Below are positions 29,471 to 38,164 of a stretch of 38,164 bases of DNA, one piece after another. Below the pieces are notes generated by a model, which saw only the letters and a program-made list of their open reading frames with translations, did no database searches and had not been told where the DNA came from. The stretch is from Myxococcota bacterium (GTDB lineage: Bacteria; Myxococcota_A; UBA9160; UBA4427). The stretch spans positions 1 to 38,164 of the forward strand of contig JAPKBZ010000040.1 in NCBI GenBank assembly GCA_028823175.1. Direction: 5' to 3'. The position numbers and the translations under genes were made by a program. Within the stretch, counting starts at the first letter, position 1, and each line of letters opens with the position of its first letter.

Positions 29471-30550
29471 ATGGCAGCCAACTCTTCGGGATCAGGAATA
29501 GGCTTCGGCGCACCGGCCTCCCCGGCCCTCGCCGAGGCGATGGTGCGGGTCCTTGAGCGCATCGCCGAGCCCCTCGCTCTGGTCGAGCGCGCGCTGCACG
29601 AGCAGCTGACCTCCGAGATTCCCCTGGTGTCGGACCTGGGCAAACACATCCTGAGCGCGGGGGGCAAGCGTCTGCGTCCGGCGCTGGTGCTCCTCGCCGC
29701 AGAACTGTGCGGCTATACGGGCCCTCGGCGGATCGGAATTGCGGCGGCCGTTGAGATGCTCCACACGGCGACGCTCCTGCACGACGATGTGGTCGACCGC
29801 GCCGATCTTCGGCGCGGCGAACCCTCGGTCAACGCCGTATGGGGCAACCGCCGCGCGGTCCTCGCCGGTGATTTCCTTTACGCCCGTTCTTCCTCGATGG
29901 TGGTGGAGGACGGCGACGTAGAAATCCTCGAGGTCTTTGCCGCCGCGATTCAGCGGATCGCCGAAGGCGAGCTGCTCCAGCTCGAGCAAAGTTTCGAGAT
30001 CGATATCACCGAGCGTCGATACTTCGAAATCATCGAAGGGAAGAGCGCGGTGTTGCTCTCGGGTGCCTGCCTTTCGGGAGCGATCCTTGGGGGCGTGACC
30101 CGGGCCGAGCGTCGTCAGGTTTCCGCGTACGGGAGGGAACTCGGCCTCGCCTTCCAGCTCAAGGACGATGCCCTCGACTACGACACATCGGCCTCGCTCC
30201 TGGGCAAGCGGCGCTACGCGGATCTCGCCGAGGGAAAGGTGACGCTGCCCCTGATTTTGACCCTGAAGCGCTGCAGCGTGGCCGAGCGCGAATTGATCGC
30301 GACGACCCTCAAGACCGCCGGCCAGCGCGAGGGACAAACCGGCGGCGCGCTTACCGGGCTCGCGGAGGACGATCCCCAGGCCGAGGCGGTGGCTGAATTG
30401 GTGGACCGGCATCGGGGCGTGGTGGATACCCTACGAAGAGCCGACGAGTCCGTCGGCCGCGCCATCGAGAGCCTAGACGCTTTCCCCGACAGCTCCGCCA
30501 AGCAGGCACTGGTGGCCGCAGCGGCATTCTCGGTGTCGAGGGATCGCTAG
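29471..30550 (+). CDS. ispB: Polyprenyl diphosphate synthase (long-chain, IspB-like)
   Basis: A 359-residue trans-prenyltransferase that condenses isopentenyl diphosphate onto allylic diphosphates to build the quinone side chain. The first aspartate-rich motif is DDVVD (105-109) in LLHDDVVDRADLRRG, and the second is DDALD (232-236) in FQLKDDALDYD. GGKRLRP at 65-70 binds diphosphate. The residues before the first motif (EMLHTATLLHDD) are of the long-chain type (octaprenyl class), but exact chain length cannot be read. ATG 29471 is chosen after CAGGGG; an upstream in-frame start adds only unconserved residues. Confidence 0.92.
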   Translation: MAANSSGSGIGFGAPASPALAEAMVRVLERIAEPLALVERALHEQLTSEIPLVSDLGKHILSAGGKRLRPALVLLAAELCGYTGPRRIGIAAAVEMLHTATLLHDDVVDRADLRRGEPSVNAVWGNRRAVLAGDFLYARSSSMVVEDGDVEILEVFAAAIQRIAEGELLQLEQSFEIDITERRYFEIIEGKSAVLLSGACLSGAILGGVTRAERRQVSAYGRELGLAFQLKDDALDYDTSASLLGKRRYADLAEGKVTLPLILTLKRCSVAERELIATTLKTAGQREGQTGGALTGLAEDDPQAEAVAELVDRHRGVVDTLRRADESVGRAIESLDAFPDSSAKQALVAAAAFSVSRDR

Positions 30551-30651
30551 CCGCCCTCGCTCTTGATCGATCGATTGAACGGGCCATGAGCCCCGCCGGG
30601 CCCGCCCGGATCCGATCCACTTCATCCCGCGGTCCCGCGGAGAACACGAAG

Positions 30652-31005
30652 ATGAAAAACGCAAGTCGGAACCATCGGCTCCGGCCGCAGTGGCTGGCCC
30701 TTGTCGTGGCCTTTGGGCTGCTCGCCCTGGTGGCGGGCTTCGAAGCGGGGGCGGCCACCGTGGGGGTCGTGAACGTCAACACCGCGAGCGCGGCCGAACT
30801 CGAGCTGCTCCCCGGGGTCGGCAGCCAGCGGGCGGCGGCCATCATCGCCACCCGCAAAAGCAAGGGCAGCTTCTCTCGCCCGGAAGACCTGCTCGAGGTC
30901 GAGGGGATCGGTGCCGTGATGCTCGAGCGAATGCGGCCCTATGTTGCCCTCAAGGGGGGCACCACGGCCCGCCGAGCCGAGTCGGGCAAGCGATCCAAAA
31001 AGTAG
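30652..31005 (+). CDS. ComEA-like helix-hairpin-helix protein
   Basis: A 117-residue protein with an N-terminal signal or membrane anchor (LALVVAFGLLALVAGFEAGA) and a ComEA-type helix-hairpin-helix pair: VNVNTASAAELELLPGVGSQRAAAIIATRKSKGSFSRPEDLLEVEGIGAVMLERMRPYV. A basic tail follows (ARRAESGKRSKK). ComEA proteins bind DNA at the cell surface for uptake, but such short stand-alone proteins occur widely, also in non-competent species. The ATG at 30652 has GGAG about 9 bp upstream. Confidence 0.85.
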   Translation: MKNASRNHRLRPQWLALVVAFGLLALVAGFEAGAATVGVVNVNTASAAELELLPGVGSQRAAAIIATRKSKGSFSRPEDLLEVEGIGAVMLERMRPYVALKGGTTARRAESGKRSKK

Positions 31006-31124
31006 CGGGGGTTCGTGGGTCCCGTTTCGGGGCCGTCTACGCCGCCGCACGTTGGCTGGGTGGGCGGCCCCGGTTTGGCCAGTGGGGATCGAGGGGCAAT
31101 ACAAGGGGCTAGACTGGTCCCGGC

Positions 31125-32006
31125 ATGACCCGGCCCCCCAACTCTCAGCGCGCTTCGCTCATCCTGGGCGCCCTCGTTCTCGGGGTGTCCTTGGCGTGCG
31201 GTGCGGCCCAAGCCTCGACGCCCCGGATCGTCTCGCTCAACCCCTCGCTCACCGCCATTCTGCTCGCCGTGGGCGCGGAGGCCAACCTCGTTGGGGTGGA
31301 CGATTACTCCGCGGCCCAGATTCCCGAGGTGGCGGCGTTGCCCCGGGTCGGCGGCCTCTTCTCTCCGAGCCTCGAAGCGGTGATGGCCCTGCGCCCCGAT
31401 GCGGTGGTGCTCGTTCCGAGCGCCGAGCAGCGCGATTTCCGCGCCCGGCTCGAGCAGCTCGGCATTCGGGTGATCGCCTTCGCCAATATTCGCTTTGAAG
31501 ATGTGCTTGAGAATATCCGGGGGTTGGGCGCGCTGGTCGGGCGCGCGAGCGAAGCCGCCGCGCGAATTGCGGCGCTGGAAAGGGCGCGTGAAGAGGCCCT
31601 TCGGCTGGGGGCGAGCCGCTCGGGGCCGGAGGTTTTGGTGGTTTTGCAGCGCGAGCCGGTCTTCGTGGTGGGCAGTGGGAATTTTATCGAGGAGATGCTG
31701 GTCGCCCTAGGCGCGCGCAACCTGGCCGCCGAGTTTCCCGATGCCTATCCCCGGGTGGCGGTGGAGTGGCTCATTGCTCACGCGCCGGATGTGTTGATCG
31801 ATCTCAGCGGGCCGGGTTCCGATGCTCTGGCTTATTGGTCTCGCTGGCCGAGCATTCCGGCGGTCGCCCGCGGCCGTGTGGTTTCCCTGGACGCCCAGGA
31901 GATCAGCATGCCCGGGCCGCACCTCGACCGCGCCTACCGGCACCTTGCGGTGGCCTTGTACGGGGTCGAAGCGGGCCGCTCTTTCGGGTCGGGGCTCGCC
32001 CCTTGA
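31125..32006 (+). CDS. btuF: Cobalamin/metal-chelate ABC transporter substrate-binding protein (BtuF-like)
   Basis: A 293-residue periplasmic binding protein with a signal peptide (LILGALVLGVSLACGAAQA; the LACG-like sequence may even be a lipobox, C25). The two-lobed fold of class III binding proteins is indicated by PRIVSLNPSLTAILLAVGAEANLVGVDDYS, SLEAVMALRPDAVVL, and a C-terminal EWLIAHAPDVLIDL. It is the first gene of a three-gene importer. Ligand could be cobalamin or a siderophore; BtuF is the best match by eye. Confidence 0.85.
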   Translation: MTRPPNSQRASLILGALVLGVSLACGAAQASTPRIVSLNPSLTAILLAVGAEANLVGVDDYSAAQIPEVAALPRVGGLFSPSLEAVMALRPDAVVLVPSAEQRDFRARLEQLGIRVIAFANIRFEDVLENIRGLGALVGRASEAAARIAALERAREEALRLGASRSGPEVLVVLQREPVFVVGSGNFIEEMLVALGARNLAAEFPDAYPRVAVEWLIAHAPDVLIDLSGPGSDALAYWSRWPSIPAVARGRVVSLDAQEISMPGPHLDRAYRHLAVALYGVEAGRSFGSGLAP

Positions 32007-32020
32007 AGCACCTGACCCCG

Positions 32021-33040
32021 ATGCGTTTCGCGCTGACCCTATCGCTGCTCGCGGCCTTTCTCTTCCTGGTCGTGGTTTTTTCCCTGGGCATGGGGCCGAG
32101 TGCGATCGATGCCTCCGAGGTCGTGCGCGCGCTCTTCGCCCCGGTCTCACCCGATCCCGTGGTGGATATCGTGCGCGGGATTCGGTTGCCCCGGGTCGTG
32201 TTGGCGGCCCTGGTGGGCGCTTCGCTCGCGTGCGCTGGGGTGATCTTCCAGGCGCTACTCCGCAACCCCTTGGCCGATCCCTTCATCTTGGGCGTCTCGG
32301 GCGGGGCTGCTCTGGGCGCCATCGCCATGCTCTCCCTTGGTGGCGCATTGGGCCTGGGCTACGCGGCGGTCCCGCCGGCGGCCTTCGCGGGTTGCTTGCT
32401 CACCCTATTGCTTCTTTATTTTGTCGCGGGTCGCGGGAGCCGGATCTCTCCGACTGCGCTTCTGCTGACCGGCGTCGTCTTCAACGCGTTCGCCTCGGCG
32501 GCGATTATTTTTCTAGCCTCGGCGGCCGACATGCTCGACGGGAGTCGCATCTTTATTTGGCTGATCGGCAATCTCTCGGCCGCTCGGCTCGACGCCGCGC
32601 CCTGGCTGGCCGGCTTTCTTTTTATCGGCCTGAGCTGTGCCCTGCTTTCCGCCCGAGGACTGAACGTCCTCGCCCTGGGCGAGGAGACCGCGGAACAACT
32701 CGGGGTTTCCACCGACGGCCAGCGCCGGGTTCTACTGGTGGCGAGCTCGCTGATGGTGGGGGCGGCGGTTTCGATTTCGGGCCTGATTGGCTTCGTGGGG
32801 TTGATTATTCCCCACGCCCTGCGGCTTGTGCTCGGGCCCGACCACCGCCTGCTCGTTCCCGCTTCGGCCCTGGGTGGTGCCGCATTTTTGGTGCTCTGCG
32901 ACACCCTGGCAAGAACCCTGCTCGGTGGCCGCGAGTTGCCTGTGGGCGCGATCACCGCGTTGCTCGGTGGGCCGGTCTTTCTCTTCCTTTTGCGTCGTGG
33001 CGAGCAGTCGTGGATCGCTCCGGCGGGGAGTGCGCGATGA
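32021..33040 (+). CDS. btuC: ABC transporter permease, FecCD/BtuC family
   Basis: A 339-residue multi-span permease of about ten helices. Family marks are RLPRVVLAALVGASLACAGVIFQALLRNPLADPFILGVSGGAALGA, LTGVVFNAFASAAIIFLAS, and GLIGFVGLIIPHALRLVLGPDHRLLVP, the coupling helix region that contacts the ATPase. ATG 32021 is used; a TTG at 32003, overlapping the btuF stop, is an alternative that adds six residues. It forms the channel for the BtuF-delivered ligand. Confidence 0.92.
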   Translation: MRFALTLSLLAAFLFLVVVFSLGMGPSAIDASEVVRALFAPVSPDPVVDIVRGIRLPRVVLAALVGASLACAGVIFQALLRNPLADPFILGVSGGAALGAIAMLSLGGALGLGYAAVPPAAFAGCLLTLLLLYFVAGRGSRISPTALLLTGVVFNAFASAAIIFLASAADMLDGSRIFIWLIGNLSAARLDAAPWLAGFLFIGLSCALLSARGLNVLALGEETAEQLGVSTDGQRRVLLVASSLMVGAAVSISGLIGFVGLIIPHALRLVLGPDHRLLVPASALGGAAFLVLCDTLARTLLGGRELPVGAITALLGGPVFLFLLRRGEQSWIAPAGSAR

Positions 33041-33050
33041 GGGGCCGGGC

Positions 33051-33860
33051 ATGGTGAAACGCGCCGGAGCCCCGCCCTCCGCCGAACCCGAAACCCTCGC
33101 CTTTGAGGGCGTGGCCATCCGTCTGGGTGGGCGTTCGGTGCTCGGGGGCGTGAGTTTTGAGGTGGGGCTTGGGGAAGTGGTTGGCCTCGTGGGTTGTAAC
33201 GGAGCGGGCAAGACGACCCTCGTTCGTTCGGCCACCTGCTCCCTGCGCCCGGATTCGGGCGAGGTCTGCCTCGCGGGTCAGCCCATCCGCGAGCTGCCGC
33301 GCCGGGTCCTGGCGACCCGGGTCGCCACGGTTCCCCAGGATGTGCACGTGCCGTTCCCCTTTCTGGCCGGAGAACTCGTCTTGATGGGGCGCACCCCCCA
33401 CCAGGGTCTCTTTGGCTTCGAGTCCGCCGCCGATCTTGAGATCGCCCGGGAGGCGATGGATCGGGTGGGAATTGCGCATCTCGCCAACCGCCCGGTCGAC
33501 CGGCTCTCGGGGGGGGAGCGGCAACTGGTTCTCTTTGCCCGGGCCTTGGCCCAGCAATCCGATTGGCTGCTTCTCGACGAACCCACCGCTTTCCTCGACC
33601 TCCGGCACCGGGTGGATTTGTTCCGGGCGGTTCGTCATTTTACCGAGGCCGGGGGAGGAGCCCTGGTGGTCAGCCACGACCTGGGGGGCGTGGCCCGGGT
33701 CTGCGACCGACTTGTGGTTCTTTCCGAGGGTCAGGTGATCGCCGATGGGGAGCCCCACGAGGTTCTGCGGCCGGAGATTATCCACCGCGCCTTCGGAATC
33801 TCGGTGGATATTTTCGAGGGCCCCGATGGGCGCCCGGTCGTGGTGAGCCGTCTCGCGTAG
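33051..33860 (+). CDS. btuD: ABC transporter ATP-binding protein, BtuD/FecE type
   Basis: A 269-residue ATPase. Walker A is GCNGAGKT (48-55), the signature is LSGGERQL, Walker B is LLLDEPTAFLD, and the H-loop is VVSHDLGG. GQVIADGEPHEVLRPEIIHRAFGI is typical for the cobalamin/iron-siderophore subfamily. GAGGGG lies 6 bp before ATG 33051; a GTG at 33030 is also possible. It overlaps no neighbour and ends the importer operon. Confidence 0.92.
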   Translation: MVKRAGAPPSAEPETLAFEGVAIRLGGRSVLGGVSFEVGLGEVVGLVGCNGAGKTTLVRSATCSLRPDSGEVCLAGQPIRELPRRVLATRVATVPQDVHVPFPFLAGELVLMGRTPHQGLFGFESAADLEIAREAMDRVGIAHLANRPVDRLSGGERQLVLFARALAQQSDWLLLDEPTAFLDLRHRVDLFRAVRHFTEAGGGALVVSHDLGGVARVCDRLVVLSEGQVIADGEPHEVLRPEIIHRAFGISVDIFEGPDGRPVVVSRLA

Positions 33861-33913
33861 CGCCGAGGGCCTGGCTTGCACGCAGGACTCCCCCGCGCCG
33901 GGCTGCTAGATTG

Positions 33914-33938
33914 GGCGGTCTCCCCTCAGAGGACCGCC
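33914..33938. terminator. Hairpin between btuD and eno
   Basis: GGCGGTC (33914-33920) pairs with GACCGCC (33932-33938) around an 11-nt loop, in the 162-bp gap between btuD and eno. There is no T-run, so it may be an RNA structure in the eno leader rather than a terminator. Confidence 0.35.
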
Positions 33939-34004
33939 GCCGCCGCCTCGGCCGCGGGTTCCGGGGAGAAACCGGCGTGCGGAGGCGCCCCGGGTCAACG
34001 ATAG

Positions 34005-36469
<2,465 letters not shown>

Positions 36470-36729
36470 TCCTCCCCCGGGCCCCCGGCGCGGCCGCCGG
36501 GCGAGAACCCGCCATACCCAAAAAACACTTTACAAATCAATAGCTTAGAGAGCCTCTGCCGTCCCTCCGGGGCACCGAGGTGAAGTTTTTGGGTTACAGG
36601 GCTAATGGAACGCCGCTTCCCGTCCGAATAATCTCTCGGGTGCAGGTGTTCGGCGGGTAGCCCGTCGCGGTGCCGACCCCGAGGAGCATCGGTCCAGAAG
36701 CGGACCGGCAAGCCGGAGGGCTGAATACG

Positions 36730-37335
36730 ATGAGTAACGAAAAACAACCAATGATTTTGGTGGTCGATCGCGACGAGGCGGCGACCGCGGACCTGAAGGG
36801 CATGCTGGCGGATATCGGCTACGAGGCCGGAGTCCTTTGCGAGCCCGACCGTGTCGTGAAGGAGCTCGAGCAGGGCCAGTACCGACTCGTGATTCTGGAC
36901 GTGTCGCCGGGAGACCCTGTGGGCATCGCCGCGCTCCGGGCGATCCGCTGCCACGACGCCGACCTCTGCGTGATTGCCACCACAGGGCTCGCCTCGGTGG
37001 AGATGGCCGTAGAGACCATGAAACACCAAGCCTTTCATTACCTGCAGAAACCCCTCGACCGGGGAGAGCTCGAGATGGTCCTCGCCGAAGCCGTTAAGGC
37101 CAATGGTTTGGTCGTGAACTCCGATGCGCATGTCAACCGGGCGGTGGGACAGCAGCTCCGGGGATGTCGCCGGGAGCAGAAGATGACGTTGAAGCAGCTC
37201 GCCGGTCGCACTGGCCGATCGGTTAGCCTGATTTCCCAGATCGAGCTGGGCAAGAGCGCGGCGTCGGTGTCGACGCTGAACGATCTCGCCAACGCGCTGG
37301 GCATGAAGATCGGCTACTTCTTCGAGACCGTTTGA
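36730..37335 (+). CDS. Response regulator with receiver and XRE-type HTH domains
   Basis: A 201-residue protein with a CheY-like receiver at about 9-120: acidic D13 and D15, phospho-acceptor D57 (LVILDVSP), T84 (VIATTG) and K107 (YLQKPLD) are all present. It is followed by a lambda-repressor/XRE helix-turn-helix at 138-197 (QQLRGCRREQKMTLKQLAGRTGRSVSLISQIELGKSAASVSTLNDLANALG). A phosphorylation-controlled XRE DNA-binding regulator is unusual, because response regulators normally carry winged-helix, LuxR or Fis outputs. No sensor kinase gene is adjacent. The ATG 36730 has GGAGGG about 9 bp upstream. Confidence 0.9.
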   Translation: MSNEKQPMILVVDRDEAATADLKGMLADIGYEAGVLCEPDRVVKELEQGQYRLVILDVSPGDPVGIAALRAIRCHDADLCVIATTGLASVEMAVETMKHQAFHYLQKPLDRGELEMVLAEAVKANGLVVNSDAHVNRAVGQQLRGCRREQKMTLKQLAGRTGRSVSLISQIELGKSAASVSTLNDLANALGMKIGYFFETV

Positions 37336-37349
37336 AGGACTGGCTTTCG

Positions 37350-37369
37350 GGCCGAGTCGGCCGGCTTTT
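37350..37369. terminator. Hairpin with T-run between convergent genes
   Basis: GGCCG-AGT-CGGCC (37350-37362) followed by GGCTTTT, between the response regulator gene and the convergent universal stress protein gene. The stem is short (5 bp), but position and T-run suit a terminator for the plus-strand gene. Confidence 0.5.
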
Positions 37370-37371
37370 GC

Positions 37372-37821
37372 TTAGGCGTGCGGGCTCTTGACCGTGAGCA
37401 CCGGGCATGGGGCCTTTTGGACGACCCGCTCGGCGATGCTTCCGAGCAGCAGGTGCGTGAGTCCGCTGCGCCCCCGGGAGCCGATCACGATCAGGTCGGC
37501 CGAGAGCTCCTCGGCCGCCTCCTCGATCACCGTCGCGGGATAGCCTTCCCGGGTCAGTTCATCGACCTCGAGGCCCCGCTGACGGAGCTGGTCGCCGTAG
37601 ACCGCCAGCTGTCTCTTGGACTCGTCCTTCACCGAATTCCAAAAGTCGGCGGGCAGGTAGGCGCCCTCGACCTGCTGGAATTCGACGGGCAGGTGGTAGG
37701 CGTGGAGAAGCACGAGCTTGCTTTGGTGCTCCTCGGCCAGGTGGGCCGCCCAGTCGATCACCGCCTCGGCGTGCTCGGAAAAGTCCACGGGAACGAGAAT
37801 CGAGCGAACTTGGATTGTCAT
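37372..37821 (-). CDS. Universal stress protein (UspA family)
   Basis: A 149-residue single-domain USP. The N-terminal strand ILVPVDFSEHAEAVIDWAAHLA and the C-terminal ATP-binding pattern G-x2-G-x9-G-S in IGSRGRSGLTHLLLGSIAERVVQKAPCPVLTV are clear, so an ATP-binding USP is expected. Such proteins protect cells during stress. It faces away from the response regulator gene, with which it is convergent. Confidence 0.95.
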   Translation of the reverse strand: MTIQVRSILVPVDFSEHAEAVIDWAAHLAEEHQSKLVLLHAYHLPVEFQQVEGAYLPADFWNSVKDESKRQLAVYGDQLRQRGLEVDELTREGYPATVIEEAAEELSADLIVIGSRGRSGLTHLLLGSIAERVVQKAPCPVLTVKSPHA

Positions 37822-37848
37822 GGCCAGAAATGTGCGGCCTGGGGAGGG

Positions 37849-38005
37849 CTTCGTCCAGCCCCAGAATGCCTCAGCGCCCTGAGAGGGCTCTCGTCCGAGA
37901 CCAACTGGGTGGATGGCGCTTGACGCTGATAGGGGCGCGCTATAAGGTCGGAGCCCGCCAGGCCTTTTAGGGAACCCAGAATTCCCCGCTGAGGCCTGGA
38001 CGAAG
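37849..38005. mobile_element. MITE/REP-like inverted-repeat element (candidate)
   Basis: The right end CGCTGAGGCCTGGACGAAG (37987-38005) is the exact reverse complement of the left end CTTCGTCCAG (37849-37858) plus GCCTCAGCG (37868-37876), interrupted on the left by a 9-bp insert, CCCCAGAAT. A related CCCAGAAT recurs just inside the right end (37975-37982). The element is about 157 bp, non-coding, and lies between the usp gene and a tRNA gene. A miniature transposable element is plausible; other genomic copies would be needed to confirm. Confidence 0.45.
37920..37946 (+). promoter_or_regulatory. Sigma70-type promoter upstream of tRNA-Ala
   Basis: TTGACG (37920-37925) and TATAAG (37941-37946) with a 15-bp spacer, slightly short. 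Transcription would start near 37953 and produce a leader of about 110 nt before the tRNA. It lies inside the MITE-like element, so the element may supply the promoter. Confidence 0.5.
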
Positions 38006-38064
38006 TGGGCAAACCCTCTTTGGAGCGCGGGCCAGGCTTCGCAGAGAATCGAAAAGATGGAAAT

Positions 38065-38140
<76 letters not shown>

Positions 38141-38164
38141 TCGATTCCCCTGCTCTCTGCTCTC

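Noticed and set aside
31006-31124. Cobalamin riboswitch upstream of btuF
   Set aside because: No B12-box-like sequence was visible in this short 119-bp leader, and it is too short for the full aptamer.

Overview
This is a GC-rich bacterial chromosome segment whose gene content fits a former deltaproteobacterial lineage (Myxococcota, Desulfobacterota or Binatota-like). The clues are parS sites of the TGTTCCACGTGGAACA type known from Myxococcus, a bactofilin directly after parAB, a split F-type ATP synthase locus with both b' and b subunits, a hemL-atpZ pair, and a gene resembling the MXAN_5187 C-terminal family. I cannot place it more precisely by eye.

Layout. (1) 1-8571, minus strand: dnaN, gyrB, gyrA, hemL and atpZ. 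This is an origin-type replication block without dnaA or recF, running into haem synthesis and an ATP synthase assembly factor. (2) 8572-9119: AT-rich divergent intergenic region. (3) 9120-15765, plus strand: rpmH, rnpA, yidD, yidC, jag/khpB, two parS sites, rsmG, parA, parB and a bactofilin. This is the classic rpmH-to-parB cluster, but mnmE and mnmG are missing. (4) 16151-22326: atpF' (b'), atpF, atpH, atpA, atpG, atpD, atpC, closed by a clear rho-independent terminator. The a and c subunits are not in the window. (5) 22474-27437, accessory block: a two-domain AhpD-like protein interrupted by an in-frame TGA, convergent with a bile acid symporter-family transporter, a glutathione S-transferase-like protein and a luciferase-like monooxygenase, followed by an NTF2/SnoaL-like protein and the MXAN_5187-like protein. 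(6) 27438-27994: non-coding stretch with seven copies of TGACGC/GCGTCA. (7) 27995-36469, plus strand: radA, a polyprenyl diphosphate synthase, a ComEA-like protein, a BtuFCD-type cobalamin/metal-chelate ABC importer, enolase, and a secreted LolA-like protein. (8) 36730-38140: a receiver-XRE fusion regulator, a universal stress protein, a MITE-like inverted repeat, and tRNA-Ala(CGC).

The most striking observation is at 22474-23580. What looks like two adjacent genes separated by TGA at 23203-23205 is best read as one selenoprotein. The TGA falls exactly where the second cysteine of the AhpD CxxCxxxH redox motif belongs, giving C-F-Y-U-M-T-S-H. The frame stays open for 124 further codons of AhpD-like sequence. 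A hairpin with a GGUCU loop begins 17 nt after the TGA, with its loop 24 nt after it, as expected of a bacterial SECIS element. Secondary items are the TGACGC cluster before radA, 14-15 bp tandem repeats at gene edges, an RGG/RGD-rich linker in Jag with a lost GxxG motif, the receiver-XRE fusion, and the mobile-looking inverted repeat next to the tRNA.
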